This document shows, in pieces, positions 35,634 to 45,195 of a DNA stretch of 64,000 nucleotides. The stretch is from Oscillospiraceae bacterium (lineage in GTDB: Bacteria; Bacillota; Clostridia; Saccharofermentanales; Saccharofermentanaceae), in the NCBI GenBank assembly GCA_902775565.1, contig CACYMP010000004.1, positions 1-64,000 on the forward strand. Reading direction: 5' to 3'. A model generated the notes under the pieces. That model was not told the DNA's origin. It searched no databases and saw nothing but the letters and a program-made list of their open reading frames with translations. The number at the start of each line of letters is the position of its first letter. The first letter of the stretch is position 1. A program made the position numbers and the translations under genes.

Positions 35634-36422
35634 TTAGAACGTCCTGATAGTGTTGAACGGGAATACCCTCAAGACTGCAACAGCTACGATCCTGTTTGCC
35701 TTAAAGGGTCCCAGATTGCGTGAATCGTTACTTACGGGACGGTTGTCGCCAAGACAGAAATACTCGTCATCACCGAGCTTGATCTCGTTGTATCCGTGCG
35801 CGGTTCCGTAATCCATCATGGTTGTCTTTACGCCCTCCGGGAGGTAATTCTCCTGAAGGATGTAATAGTCGCTGTGTCCCATCGGCTTGATATAAACGCA
35901 GCCGTCAGCGATCTTTACTGTCTCGCCGGGAAGTCCGACTATACGCTTGATGAGGTATTCGCTCTTGGAATAGCCTTCCATATTTGAGCCGTCGAGCACA
36001 ACGATGTCGCCTCTGTCGAACTTCTTGAAATACGTCGAGATCTTCTGCGTGAAAAGAACGTCGCCGGATTCAAGAGTAGGATTCATCGAATCACCGTAAA
36101 CGTTGTCTCTCTGAACAACGAAAACGACCAGCAGGACACCGGCGAGAACGCCGATGCAGATCGTTCTGAGCCAATCCATGGCTTCAGATACTGCTGTCTT
36201 TTTCTTAATCTTTCTGGTCTTCTCGTCTTCCTTCTGCTCAGGCTTTTCGGAAGTCTTGTCATCAGCATCGGCGGTCTTTACTTCAGCAGATGCCTCAGTC
36301 TCAGCCGAAAGCTCCGAATTATCTGCCGTTGCCGCTACTTCCTCGTCTGCTGAAAGTTCTGCGAGTTCCTTGGTTTCGTTGTCCTCAACTACGGACAGTT
36401 TCTTCTCTTCTACTTTTTTCAT
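35634..36422 (-). CDS. lepB: Signal peptidase I
   Basis: 262 residues. An acidic, Glu/Ser/Ala-rich cytoplasmic N terminus of about 80 residues, longer than usual for this family, leads to one membrane segment (TICIGVLAGVLLVVFVV). The catalytic domain has nucleophile Ser in GDSMNPTLESGDVLF, general-base Lys in YLIKRIVGLPGETVK, and box E GDNRPVSNDSRNLGPF. It removes signal peptides outside the membrane. Located between aspS and lepA with gaps of 12 and 15 bases, so expressed with translation genes. Confidence 0.93.
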   Translation of the reverse strand: MKKVEEKKLSVVEDNETKELAELSADEEVAATADNSELSAETEASAEVKTADADDKTSEKPEQKEDEKTRKIKKKTAVSEAMDWLRTICIGVLAGVLLVVFVVQRDNVYGDSMNPTLESGDVLFTQKISTYFKKFDRGDIVVLDGSNMEGYSKSEYLIKRIVGLPGETVKIADGCVYIKPMGHSDYYILQENYLPEGVKTTMMDYGTAHGYNEIKLGDDEYFCLGDNRPVSNDSRNLGPFKANRIVAVAVLRVFPFNTIRTF

Positions 36423-36434
36423 TTGCCACCTTTA

Positions 36435-38231
36435 TCAGGATTCTTCAGGCTTTTCAGCCTCGGTCTGTTCTATGTCTATCTTGATCGAAAGCTCTTTGAG
36501 CTGCTTCTCGGTTACATATCCCGGAGCATCCATCATGACGTCCTGTGCATTCTTGTTCATCGGGAACGGAATGACCTCACGGATCGTCTCTTCACCGGAA
36601 AGGAGCATGACCATACGATCAACGCCGGGAGCGATTCCTGCATGCGGCGGAGCGCCGTAGCAGAATGCGTTGTACATTGCTGGGAACTTGGCCTTAACGT
36701 CCTCTTCTCCGAGTCTTACGAGCTCGAATGCCTTGATCATGATCTCAGGATCATGGTTACGTACGGCACCGGAAGAAAGCTCGATTCCGTTGACTACGAG
36801 GTCATACTGGTCAGCCATGATCGACAGCGGATCGATCTCGCCTTTCTCTGCCTTGAGAAGGACATCAAGTCCGCCGGAAGGCATAGAGAACGGGTTGTGG
36901 CAGAACTCAAGCTCGCCGGACTCTTCGCCGATCTCATACATAGGGAAATCAACGATCCAGCAGAATGCGTACTGTTCCTTGTCCATGTGACCCGGAACCG
37001 CAGCACCAAACGTCTTTACGAGCACGCCTGCAGTCTTCTGCGCAGCTGTCTTTGTGCCTGCGGAAAGAACGACAAGAGTATCGGGCTTGAGGCCGAGTGC
37101 CTTGACGACTTCGTCTTTCTTAGGCGTAACGAACTTGGAGATGCCTCCGACGATCTCGGAGTTCTCGTCCATCCTGAACCAGTAACCCTTGTTGCCGGAC
37201 TGGATCTCAACGTCAGCCATAAGCTTGTCGATGAACTTGCGGCTCTCGTGGAAATCGGAGATAACTACTGCCTTGATAACGCCGTCTGCGAAAGGAGCGA
37301 ACTCTTCTGTGCGCAGGAGCTCTGTAGCATCCGTAACGGTAAGGTCGATACGGAGGTCGGGCTTGTCCGATCCGTACTTCTCCATTGCCTCACGGAAAGG
37401 GATCCTTACGAAAGGAGAACCCGAAGCCCTGTCATACTTACCGTACTTGGCGAAAACGGGCGGGAGTACATCCTCGATGATCTCGAAAACATCGTCCTGG
37501 CTTGCGAAAGCCATTTCCATATCGAGCTGGTAGAACTCACCCGGGCATCTGTCGCCTCTCGCGTCCTCGTCTCTGAAGCAGGGCGCGATCTGGAAATATC
37601 TGTCGATGCCGGATACCATCAGGAGCTGCTTGAACTGCTGCGGTGCCTGAGGGAGAGCATAGAACTTGCCCGGATGCTTACGAGCGGGAACAAGATAGTC
37701 TCTTGCGCCTTCAGGTGAAGATACCGTAAGGATAGGTGTTGTGATCTCCATGAAGCCGTGTTCGATCATGGAATTACGAAGAGCTGCGATAACGTTGCTT
37801 CTCAGGATGAGGTTCTTCTTGACCTCAGGGTTTCTCAGATCGAGATATCTGTACTTGAGTCTTACGGACTCATCAACGTCGCGGCTGTGATTGATCTCGA
37901 AAGGAAGCTCGTTGTAACGGCAGCGACCGAGTACGGTGACCTTTTCGGGAACGACCTCGATATCGCCGGTATCAAGCTTGGGGTTCTTGGAACTCCTCTC
38001 CCTGACCGTACCTTCTACAGAGATCGTGGACTCCTTTGTGATGGCCTTCATGGTCTTCATCATTTCAGCTGTCTCAATGACGATCTGTGTCGTGCCGTAG
38101 AAGTCGCGGATGACTACGAAGCCCAACTCGGCTCCTACTTCACGGAAATTCTCAAGCCAGCCTGAAAGCTTGACCTGCTTTCCGACATCGCCTATTCTCA
38201 ATTCTCCACAAGTATGTGTGCGGGACTGCAT
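36435..38231 (-). CDS. aspS: Aspartyl-tRNA synthetase
   Basis: A 598-residue class II synthetase. The N-terminal OB-fold anticodon domain has LSGWLENFREVGAELGFVVI. Motif 2 is FRDEDARGDRCPGEFYQLDM, the bacterial GAD insertion lies mid-protein (IQSGNKGYWFRMDENSEI), and motif 3 is in YGAPPHAGIAPGVDRMVML. Bacterial-type length. It charges tRNA-Asp, possibly also tRNA-Asn in a non-discriminating form; the sequence alone does not settle it. It follows hisS after 26 bases, a common Bacillota pair. Confidence 0.96.
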   Translation of the reverse strand: MQSRTHTCGELRIGDVGKQVKLSGWLENFREVGAELGFVVIRDFYGTTQIVIETAEMMKTMKAITKESTISVEGTVRERSSKNPKLDTGDIEVVPEKVTVLGRCRYNELPFEINHSRDVDESVRLKYRYLDLRNPEVKKNLILRSNVIAALRNSMIEHGFMEITTPILTVSSPEGARDYLVPARKHPGKFYALPQAPQQFKQLLMVSGIDRYFQIAPCFRDEDARGDRCPGEFYQLDMEMAFASQDDVFEIIEDVLPPVFAKYGKYDRASGSPFVRIPFREAMEKYGSDKPDLRIDLTVTDATELLRTEEFAPFADGVIKAVVISDFHESRKFIDKLMADVEIQSGNKGYWFRMDENSEIVGGISKFVTPKKDEVVKALGLKPDTLVVLSAGTKTAAQKTAGVLVKTFGAAVPGHMDKEQYAFCWIVDFPMYEIGEESGELEFCHNPFSMPSGGLDVLLKAEKGEIDPLSIMADQYDLVVNGIELSSGAVRNHDPEIMIKAFELVRLGEEDVKAKFPAMYNAFCYGAPPHAGIAPGVDRMVMLLSGEETIREVIPFPMNKNAQDVMMDAPGYVTEKQLKELSIKIDIEQTEAEKPEES

Positions 38232-38257
38232 TCTCTACCTCCAAAATATCGTTTTGC

Positions 38258-39520
38258 TCAGACAATGTTGCCCTTGCAGTATTCAACAAATCCGTCAAGC
38301 CTGACCGGCGTCTCTTCGCCCGTTGCCATGTTCTTGACCTTGACTTCTCCGCTTGCGAGCTCATCATCGCCGATGACTGCCAGGAAAGGGATTCCCGACT
38401 TGCCGGCATATTTCATCTGCGCCTTGAAGGACCTTTTCATGAGATCGGTCTCACAGCCGATGCCTTCAAGCCTTAAGTCATAGCAAAGCTTTGCTATCTT
38501 GGCACCTGCAGCTTCACTCATGCCGGCGATATAGATCCTTACGCTGTCATTCTTATCAAACACAATGCCCTGTGCCTCAGCTTCCATGAGCAATCTCTCA
38601 ACGCCCATGGCAAATCCGATGCCGGGTGTAGCAGCGCCGCCGCAGTTCTCGACAAGTCCGTCATATCTTCCGCCGCCGCAGATAGTGCCCTGTGTACCAA
38701 CATTCTCGGAAACGAACTCAAATACCGTTCTCGTGTAGTAATCAAGGCCTCTTACGATGTTAGGGTCGATCTCATACCTGATCCCTACTGCATCAAGGTT
38801 AGCCTTAAGGCCTTCGAAATGAGCCTTGCAGTCGTCACAGAGATAATCAATGAGCCTGGGTGCAGACTTGACGATCTCCTTCTCTCCGTCGATCTTGCAG
38901 TCGATCATTCTCAGGGGGTTTCTCTCAAATCTCGTGCGGCAGTCCTCACACATACCAGAAACATGAGGTCTGAAGTAATCCTTCAGGATCTCGTTGTACT
39001 TTTTGCGGCATGCGGGACATCCGATCGAGTTGATGCAGAGCTTGATGCTCTTAAGTCCGATCTTCTTGAAAAAAATGTCAACGATGCTGATGATCTCAGC
39101 ATCGATAGCGGGGCCTTCGCTTCCGAAAGCCTCAAGGCCGAACTGGTGGAACTCACGCATTCTGCCCTTCTGAACGTTCTCATATCTGAAAGCAGTGATG
39201 TTATAGAACATCCTGACAGGTGAAGGAAGCGAACCCATACCGTTCTCGATATAGCTTCTTACAACGCCGGCGGTACCCTCGGGTCTGAGCGTGATGCTCC
39301 TTCCGCCCTTATCGTTGAACGTATACATTTCCTTCGTAACGACATCGGTAGTATCGCCGACACCCCTGGCAAACAGATCTGTCTGCTCAAATGTCGGGAT
39401 CCTTATCTCTTCGTAACCGAAATCATGACATACTCCGGCAAAGACTTTTTCAGCTTTGTGCCACTTATAGATGTCTGCGGGCAAGATATCCTTGGTGCCC
39501 TTCTGCGCGGCAAATCTCAT
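38258..39520 (-). CDS. hisS: Histidyl-tRNA synthetase
   Basis: A 420-residue class II synthetase. The N-terminal signature is AAQKGTKDILPADIYKWHKA. Motif 2 is RMFYNITAFRYENVQKGRMR, a histidine-binding loop is VRGLDYYTRTVFEFV, followed by GGGRYDGLVENCGG. The C-terminal anticodon domain is IYIAGMSEAAGAKIAKLCYD. The start is the ATG at 39520 with AAAGGAGAT seven bases upstream; a longer reading lacks a site. The Cys-rich insertion (SIGCPACRKKYNEI and SGMCEDCRTRFERN, four CxxC-type Cys) resembles a zinc knuckle seen in some clostridial HisRS. Own promoter at 39555-39583. Confidence 0.96.
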   Translation of the reverse strand: MRFAAQKGTKDILPADIYKWHKAEKVFAGVCHDFGYEEIRIPTFEQTDLFARGVGDTTDVVTKEMYTFNDKGGRSITLRPEGTAGVVRSYIENGMGSLPSPVRMFYNITAFRYENVQKGRMREFHQFGLEAFGSEGPAIDAEIISIVDIFFKKIGLKSIKLCINSIGCPACRKKYNEILKDYFRPHVSGMCEDCRTRFERNPLRMIDCKIDGEKEIVKSAPRLIDYLCDDCKAHFEGLKANLDAVGIRYEIDPNIVRGLDYYTRTVFEFVSENVGTQGTICGGGRYDGLVENCGGAATPGIGFAMGVERLLMEAEAQGIVFDKNDSVRIYIAGMSEAAGAKIAKLCYDLRLEGIGCETDLMKRSFKAQMKYAGKSGIPFLAVIGDDELASGEVKVKNMATGEETPVRLDGFVEYCKGNIV

Positions 39521-39554
39521 CGTCAAATCTCCTTTTATTAATAAAACACGCGTA

Positions 39555-39583
39555 ATTATAAAGCTAATGGCGTGATTAAACAA
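39555..39583 (-). promoter_or_regulatory. Promoter of hisS-aspS-lepB-lepA
   Basis: On minus, TTGTTT (39578-39583), 17-base spacer, TATAAT (39555-39560). The leader is about 30 bases; no T-box or other riboswitch is seen. Confidence 0.65.
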
Positions 39584-39611
39584 GTTGAGCCGCAAATTTG
39601 CCAAACAAATG

Positions 39612-39672
39612 AAATGCTTTGCCGCGCATTTCCTTCAAGTGATCCGTGTTTCCAAGCTAAACACGTAATCAC
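39612..39672. other. Two small hairpins upstream of the hisS promoter
   Basis: GAAATGC/GCATTTC (stem of 7, near 39611-39634) and GTGATCCGTGTTT paired with AAACACGTAATCAC (39639-39672). They lie after the terminator of the ThiD-like gene. Function unknown; part of the sequence resembles the ricT-ferredoxin gap (caaacaaat, tgctttgc, atttcc blocks). Confidence 0.3.
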
Positions 39673-39678
39673 GGCCAA

Positions 39679-39704
39679 CAAAAAGCTGCCCCGCAAGGCA
39701 GCTT
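39679..39704 (-). terminator. Terminator of the ThiD-like gene
   Basis: On minus, AAGCTGCC and GGCAGCTT form an 8-bp stem with a 6-base loop, followed by TTTG. It lies about 20 bases after the stop. Confidence 0.82.
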
Positions 39705-39722
39705 CTTCAGTTTCTTTAAGTT

Positions 39723-40919
39723 TTACATTTCGGAAAGCCTGCGGAGCTTCTCTCTCATATCCTCGATCATGGATTCTCCGGACTTCTGCTCTTCCTTCTC
39801 AGGCGACTCAATGCCGCTGGTAACCGCCGTAAGCGATCCCTTGGGACTTGATTTGGCAAGTTCTCTGGCCAGGATTCCGTTGCTCGGAATGCTGATGCCG
39901 CTTCCGAACTTGATGCGCGTAGGCATCGGATCAAGGCTTCTTGCAGCATCTCTGATGCTCTTGGCGGGAGAAACGAGTGAACTGACGGGAGCAACCGTAG
40001 CGGTCTCCGGTTCAGGCTCAGATTCTGCTATAGGCTCGACCTTATGCATCATCGGCTTCGGCTCGTCGGGAATGACGGGCTTAACTGTCTCTGCCGGAGC
40101 TTCGGACTGATATGATACTGTCTTGAACTCAGTCTTAGGTGCCTCTGTTACAACAGGTGCAGTTACAGATGCAGTTGCGTGCGCTGTTACCGGTACATAT
40201 TCAAACGAGAAATCACTCTTTGCTTCGTTACCTGTGGTGATACCGCAGTGGAATCTTGCGGCGGTTACCGCATCCACTATCGGCTTGTCGGAAGCCAGCT
40301 CACAGGCTACGGCAGCCGTAAAGAGCTTCTTGCCGGTGCCCAGGCCTGATGTTATGCCTTCAAACCACTTAGCCTTGCCGCCTATTGCGAGCAGGTCTCT
40401 TCCGCCGGTCTTCTGGCAGCCGCCGATAAATACGACGCTGTGGAACTTGTCACAGATCGCATCGGCCGCACGCCTTGTCTCGGCTGGATTATTGCACTCT
40501 ATGCCCGAGAAAAGCTCGGCTTCATAGATATTGAGTACGAGGAAATGGACATGCTGCATCAGAGCATTGACGACAGCATCGTATGTCTCGCGGGATACTA
40601 AGATCTTGCCGTCAGGTGAAATAATGACGGGTTCGGCAACAACGGCAGGATGCTCGTTCTGCAGGAGCTTGGCGGCAACCTGATAGACTGCCGTATGATC
40701 TCTGATCATGCCGATAAAGATTGCTGAAAGGTCTATTTTCTGGTCAAAACAGTAATCGAGAACAGCACTGATATCGGCCTTCTCGCTCGTATCTCCGTCC
40801 GTAAATTCCGGCACGGCAAGAATAGGCTCAACGTTGTAATCGCTGAACGTATCGACACAGCGCTGTACGCTGTACAATGTATGCTCAATGGAATCAGCAA
40901 TAGAAAGTATCTGCTTCAT
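39723..40919 (-). CDS. ThiD/PdxY-fold protein with substituted active site and long tail
   Basis: 398 residues. Residues 1-230 follow the ribokinase-like fold of hydroxymethylpyrimidine and pyridoxal kinases: MKQILSIADS at the start, VVAEPVIISPDGKIL, VLNIYEAELFSG (family N-x-x-EAE-x-LxG) and SGLGTGKKLFTAAVACELA. In ThiD the start reads GSDSSGGAGIQAD, here DSIEHTLYSVQR, and the catalytic GTGC or GTGD position is Lys197. Catalysis is therefore doubtful. Residues 235-398 are a disordered Pro/Glu/Thr/Val tail ending in a helix (SMIEDMREKLRRLSEM). It may be a regulatory or scaffold protein. It stands alone between terminators. Confidence 0.6.
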   Translation of the reverse strand: MKQILSIADSIEHTLYSVQRCVDTFSDYNVEPILAVPEFTDGDTSEKADISAVLDYCFDQKIDLSAIFIGMIRDHTAVYQVAAKLLQNEHPAVVAEPVIISPDGKILVSRETYDAVVNALMQHVHFLVLNIYEAELFSGIECNNPAETRRAADAICDKFHSVVFIGGCQKTGGRDLLAIGGKAKWFEGITSGLGTGKKLFTAAVACELASDKPIVDAVTAARFHCGITTGNEAKSDFSFEYVPVTAHATASVTAPVVTEAPKTEFKTVSYQSEAPAETVKPVIPDEPKPMMHKVEPIAESEPEPETATVAPVSSLVSPAKSIRDAARSLDPMPTRIKFGSGISIPSNGILARELAKSSPKGSLTAVTSGIESPEKEEQKSGESMIEDMREKLRRLSEM

Positions 40920-40998
40920 ACCAAACTATTCTCACCCTCAAAAATAAACCTCTTATCCCGGAACCCAGGCTCCGGAGACAATTAAATTTTGACAGACA

Positions 40999-41032
40999 AA
41001 TATGACCTTTTCCACAAGCAAAAGGTCATATT
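40999..41032. other. Perfect 13-bp inverted repeat upstream of the ThiD-like gene
   Basis: Arms AATATGACCTTTT and AAAAGGTCATATT around an 8-base loop, with no T-run adequate for termination on either strand. It lies between prmA (stop 41072) and the ThiD-like gene (start 40919). Could be a bidirectional end structure or an operator. Confidence 0.5.
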
Positions 41033-41071
41033 AGCTACGATTTATTTGTTAAATCTGACAAATGACAGGGA

Positions 41072-42094
41072 CTATTTTCTTTGGCAGACATATGCCATCC
41101 AGTCGTTGTCGGTCCTGGTCTCGATTATCTCCATACCGGCTTCGGCTATAGCTTTCTCCACCCTGTCCTTCTTTGTATTGATTATTCCCGAGCAGATAAA
41201 CAGACCGCCCTGGGCAAGTCTTGCCGGAATATCACCGGCAATGGAAGCGATTATGTCGGCGATTATGTTGGCAACGATCAGATCATAGTCGTTACGATTG
41301 GCATCTTTGAGCTCACCGGTATGGCATTCTATGTCGCCGCAGCCGTTGGCAGTGCAGTTCTCCATGGCAACATCGACCGCAAGCTTATCGATATCGATGG
41401 CTTCCGTTATGCCGCTGCCGAGCTTTTTCGCGATTATCGCCAGGATACCGGAACCTGTACCGAGATCCAAGACTGATGCGTCCTTGTTCATATACTTGTC
41501 GATCAGCTTCGCACACATCGATGTGGTCTCATGGGTGCCCGTACCGAATGCCGAACCCGGATCGAGGATTATCTTATGCTCTGCCTCGATGGAATCGGGA
41601 TCGAGCCACGAGGGGCAGATCGCAACGCGGTCAGATATCTTGAATTCTTTGTAGTATTTCTTCCAGTTATTCGCCCAGTCTTCATCCTTGACGTACTTAA
41701 GACCGTCAAAGCCTGTTCCTACAGGAAGGTACTGTCCGATATCAGCAAGTCTTGCCTTTACGAACTCGACCGCGTCTTCGGTCTTCATTGTCTTACCGGA
41801 GATATTGCCGTAAATGGTCCCGATTCCCTCGGGATTGAAGAATTCCTCGTTCTTGGCGCCCATCCTGACAAACCCGTCGTCAAGCTCTGCAAAATATGCT
41901 CTGATAATGACGTCGGTCCCGTAGGAGTTATAGATGCCGTCATCAGCATAGCTGAGCGGATCGTTCTCCACTGTGTTCTTGAATTCGAAAGGGTCCGTGA
42001 CCGCAATGCCGTCACAGCCGACCTGTGCAAGCATCTCGCTGATCGCTTCAGATGCTTCCTCAGTTGTCCTGATTGTAATCTCTGCCCATCTCAT
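41072..42094 (-). CDS. prmA: Ribosomal protein L11 methyltransferase
   Basis: 340 residues. The N-terminal L11-recognition domain begins MRWAEITIRTTEEASEAISE. The methyltransferase has SAM motif I SVLDLGTGSGILAIIAKKLG, the preceding PGSAFGTGTHETTSM typical of PrmA, and the catalytic loop IVANIIADIIASI. It trimethylates lysines and the N terminus of L11. It is longer than E. coli PrmA (about 293) because of inserts in the linker. It follows dnaJ after six bases; dnaJ-prmA is a standard Bacillota arrangement. Confidence 0.93.
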   Translation of the reverse strand: MRWAEITIRTTEEASEAISEMLAQVGCDGIAVTDPFEFKNTVENDPLSYADDGIYNSYGTDVIIRAYFAELDDGFVRMGAKNEEFFNPEGIGTIYGNISGKTMKTEDAVEFVKARLADIGQYLPVGTGFDGLKYVKDEDWANNWKKYYKEFKISDRVAICPSWLDPDSIEAEHKIILDPGSAFGTGTHETTSMCAKLIDKYMNKDASVLDLGTGSGILAIIAKKLGSGITEAIDIDKLAVDVAMENCTANGCGDIECHTGELKDANRNDYDLIVANIIADIIASIAGDIPARLAQGGLFICSGIINTKKDRVEKAIAEAGMEIIETRTDNDWMAYVCQRK

Positions 42095-42100
42095 AACTTA

Positions 42101-43228
42101 TCACTTAAAAAGATTCTTGAACTTCTGGAAGAACTGCGACCTCTTGGTGTAGTTCCTGTCCGTCAGGGTATTGTTGAAATTTGTCAGGAGCTGCTTCTGT
42201 TCACGCGTAAGTCCCGTAGGAACCTCGATATAGAACTTGACAGTGTGGTCTCCCTTCATATTCGGGTTCGATTTGTTGGGAATACCGCGTCCTCTTAATA
42301 TGCTGGTATCACCCGGCTGTGTGCCTTCCTTGAGAGTGAACTTCTCCTTGCCGTAAATGGTGGGAACTTCGATCTCGGCGCCCAGAGCCGCCTGCGCGTA
42401 AGTAATGGGGACATCACAGAACGTGTTGATCCCGTCACGCTTGAAAACATCATGGTTCTTGACGCGGAACTCAATATAAAGATCGCCGTAAGGACCGCCG
42501 TTTGTTCCGGGCTCGCCCTCGCCCCTGATCGGGAGAAGGTCACCTGTATCAACGCCTGCGGGCACCTTGATATGAAGCGTCTTGGCTGTCTTGAGCCTTC
42601 CTCTTCCGCGGCACTGCGTACAGGGAGTCTTGATAACGGTTCCCCTGCCGCCGCACGTAGGACAGGACTTGGTTACCATGGTCATGCCGAAAAGCGTCTG
42701 CGTCTGCTGCTGCACCCTTCCGGCGCCGCGGCATGTGGGACATGTCTCCGGCGTTGTTCCGGGCTGCGCGCCTGAACCTCCGCAGGCTTTGCACAGATCC
42801 TCTTTGGTTATCTGGATGTCTCTTTCGAGTCCGAAAGCAGCCTCCATGAATTCAAGAGACATGTGATACTTGAGATCGGATCCTCTTGCAGGGCCGTTCC
42901 TTTTGCGGGAACCGCCGCCAAAACCGCCTCCGAAGATACTGCTGAACAGATCGCCCAGATCCACATCGTAGGCGCCGTATCCGCCACCGCCGCCGAATCC
43001 GTTCGGATCTACGCCCGCGTGGCCGAATCTGTCGTATTTGGATTTCTTGTCAGGGTCAGACAGGACCGAATAGGCCTCATTGACTTCCTTGAATTTGGCC
43101 TCGGCCTCCTTGTCGCCCGGGTGCAAGTCCGGGTGATATTTCTTGGCCTGCTGTCTGAAAGCCTTCTTTATATCGTCATCGGAAGCACTTTTATCTACTC
43201 CCAAGACCTCATAATAATCTCTAGGCAA
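42101..43228 (-). CDS. dnaJ: Chaperone protein DnaJ
   Basis: A 375-residue type I Hsp40. The J domain is [20 protein letters not shown] with HPD in [11 protein letters not shown], then a Gly/Phe region ([19 protein letters not shown]), then the zinc domain with four CxxCxGxG-type motifs: [24 protein letters not shown] and CTQCRGRG. The C-terminal substrate-binding domains are complete. It stimulates DnaK ATPase and delivers clients. A 99-base gap containing a long hairpin separates it from dnaK. Confidence 0.97.
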   Translation of the reverse strand: MPRDYYEVLGVDKSASDDDIKKAFRQQAKKYHPDLHPGDKEAEAKFKEVNEAYSVLSDPDKKSKYDRFGHAGVDPNGFGGGGGYGAYDVDLGDLFSSIFGGGFGGGSRKRNGPARGSDLKYHMSLEFMEAAFGLERDIQITKEDLCKACGGSGAQPGTTPETCPTCRGAGRVQQQTQTLFGMTMVTKSCPTCGGRGTVIKTPCTQCRGRGRLKTAKTLHIKVPAGVDTGDLLPIRGEGEPGTNGGPYGDLYIEFRVKNHDVFKRDGINTFCDVPITYAQAALGAEIEVPTIYGKEKFTLKEGTQPGDTSILRGRGIPNKSNPNMKGDHTVKFYIEVPTGLTREQKQLLTNFNNTLTDRNYTKRSQFFQKFKNLFK

Positions 43229-43274
43229 AGGGGAACCCCTCCGTTCTTATTTCAAGTTCTCTATACAGATATAT

Positions 43275-43302
43275 CCGGCACATCTGAATTCAGAAGTGCC
43301 GG
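43275..43302. other. Hairpin between dnaK and dnaJ
   Basis: CCGGCAC and GTGCCGG flank the palindrome TCTGAATTCAGA, so a stem of 13 pairs with one mismatch can form. No T-run follows on minus, so it may tune dnaJ expression or protect mRNA ends rather than terminate. Confidence 0.55.
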
Positions 43303-43327
43303 ACTATTGTATCAGTTTTTAATTAAA

Positions 43328-45175
43328 TCAGAAGTCTCCGCCTGCATCCTTAGGGCCTTCCGAAGCTCCGGCATCACCGTAGCCTGCGTAGTCCTGAGGT
43401 CCGGGCTGTCCCTGGGGACCGCCTGCGGCACCTGCTGCGCCGCCTGCTGCCTGGTAGAGCTTCTCGGAAAGCTTGTAGATAGCCTGTGTGAGGCCCTCTG
43501 TATCAGCCTTCATCGCATCGGTGTCATCCTTTGCGATGGAATCCTTGAGCTTTGCGATAGCATCGTTAACGGGCTGTTTGTCGGAGTCAGAGAGCTTATC
43601 GCCTGCATCCTTCATTGTCTTCTCAGCCTGATATACTGCGGACTCAGCCTGGTTCTTGATCTCGATCTTCTCCTTGATGGCCTTATCCTCGGCAGCATGC
43701 AGTTCTGCTTCCTTAACTGCCTTCTGGATATCTTCCTCGCTCATGTTGGAAGAAGACTGGATCGTGATCTTCTGCTCTCTGCCTGTGCCCTTATCCTTAG
43801 CGCTTACGTTAACGATACCGTTAGCATCGATATCGAATGTAACCTCGATCTGCGGAACGCCGCGGGGTGCGGGTGCGATACCGTCAAGGATGAAGTTGCC
43901 CAGTGTCTTGTTGTAAGCAGCCATGTCACGCTCACCCTGGAGTACGTGGACCTCAACCTGTGTCTGGCCGTCAGCTGCCGTAGAGAAGATCTGGCTCTTC
44001 TTTGTCGGGATGGTGGTGTTACGCTCGATCATCTTTGTGCAGACACCGCCCATTGTCTCGATACCGAGTGAAAGAGGTGTAACGTCGAGGAGCAGGAGTC
44101 CCTTAACGTCACCTGTGAGGACTGCTGCCTGGATAGCTGCACCGATGGCAACGCACTCGTCAGGGTTGATGCCCTTGAAAGGCTCCTTACCGAAATAGTT
44201 CTTAACTGCATCCTGAACAGCAGGGATTCTTGTTGAACCGCCTACGAGGAGGATCTTGTCGATGTCGGAAGGTGTAACGCTTGCGTCGCTCATTGCGCGC
44301 TTAACAGGATCCATTGTCTTCTGGACAAGGTCAGCGGTAAGCTCATCGAACTTAGCTCTTGTGAGAGTGATGTCGAGGTGCTTAGGGCCTGTAGCGTCAG
44401 CCGTGATGTAAGGCAGATTGATGTTGGAAGAAGTAACGCCGGAAAGCTCGATCTTAGCCTTCTCCGCAGCTTCTCTGAGTCTCTGCATTGCCATACGGTC
44501 GGATCTTAAGTCAACACCGTCAGATGTCTTGAATGAATCTACGAGGTAATCAACGATCTTGTTATCGAAATCGTCACCGCCGAGTCTGTTGTTACCTGCA
44601 GTTGCAAGAACTTCGAAGACTCCGTCGCTGATGTCAAGGATGGATACATCGAACGTACCGCCGCCCAAGTCGAAAACAAGGATCTTCTGATCTGTTTCCT
44701 TATCGAGGCCGTAAGCCAGAGATGCGGCTGTAGGCTCGTTGATGATCCTCAATACCTCGAGGCCAGCGATACGGCCTGCGTCCTTTGTAGCCTGACGCTG
44801 TGAGTCAGTAAAGTATGCAGGGACCGTGATAACAGCCTGTGTAACGGGAGTTCCGAGATAAGCTTCAGCATCGCTCTTGAGCTTGCTTAAGATCATTGCG
44901 GAGATCTCCTGAGGTGTGTACTGCTTTTCGTCAATGATGACCTTGTAGTCGGAACCCATCTCACGCTTGATGGATGAGATAGTCCTCTCAGGGTTTGTGA
45001 CTGCCTGTCTCTTGGCAACCTGGCCGATGAGACGCTCGCCTGCTTTTGTGAAACCTACAACTGAAGGTGTGGTTCTGTTTCCTTCGGGATTCGGGATAAC
45101 TACTGTCTCCGATCCTTCCATAACCGCGACACACGAGTTTGTCGTGCCGAGGTCAATACCGATTACTTTTGCCAT
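43328..45175 (-). CDS. dnaK: Chaperone protein DnaK (Hsp70)
   Basis: 615 residues. Phosphate-1 is [18 protein letters not shown] at the N terminus, followed by [30 protein letters not shown] and [11 protein letters not shown]. The substrate-binding domain and lid are complete, and the C-terminal tail is Gly/Pro/Gln/Asp-rich. ATP-driven cytoplasmic chaperone working with DnaJ and GrpE. In the same run as clpP and grpE but with a 20-base gap after clpP. No separate CIRCE site is seen directly upstream. Confidence 0.98.
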   Translation of the reverse strand: MAKVIGIDLGTTNSCVAVMEGSETVVIPNPEGNRTTPSVVGFTKAGERLIGQVAKRQAVTNPERTISSIKREMGSDYKVIIDEKQYTPQEISAMILSKLKSDAEAYLGTPVTQAVITVPAYFTDSQRQATKDAGRIAGLEVLRIINEPTAASLAYGLDKETDQKILVFDLGGGTFDVSILDISDGVFEVLATAGNNRLGGDDFDNKIVDYLVDSFKTSDGVDLRSDRMAMQRLREAAEKAKIELSGVTSSNINLPYITADATGPKHLDITLTRAKFDELTADLVQKTMDPVKRAMSDASVTPSDIDKILLVGGSTRIPAVQDAVKNYFGKEPFKGINPDECVAIGAAIQAAVLTGDVKGLLLLDVTPLSLGIETMGGVCTKMIERNTTIPTKKSQIFSTAADGQTQVEVHVLQGERDMAAYNKTLGNFILDGIAPAPRGVPQIEVTFDIDANGIVNVSAKDKGTGREQKITIQSSSNMSEEDIQKAVKEAELHAAEDKAIKEKIEIKNQAESAVYQAEKTMKDAGDKLSDSDKQPVNDAIAKLKDSIAKDDTDAMKADTEGLTQAIYKLSEKLYQAAGGAAGAAGGPQGQPGPQDYAGYGDAGASEGPKDAGGDF

Positions 45176-45195
45176 ATGATTTATCCTCCCTTATA

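Noticed and set aside
36423..37718. 431-residue plus-strand reading frame
   Set aside because: It lies wholly opposite aspS, which has clear class II synthetase motifs; no ribosome site and no recognisable domain.
39521..39722. T-box leader of hisS
   Set aside because: No T-box sequence, specifier loop or antiterminator is seen, and the promoter lies only about 35 bases from the start codon.
42863..44071. 402-residue plus-strand reading frame
   Set aside because: Antisense to dnaJ and dnaK; composition is a shadow of their codons (Cys/Leu-rich), with no promoter or ribosome site.
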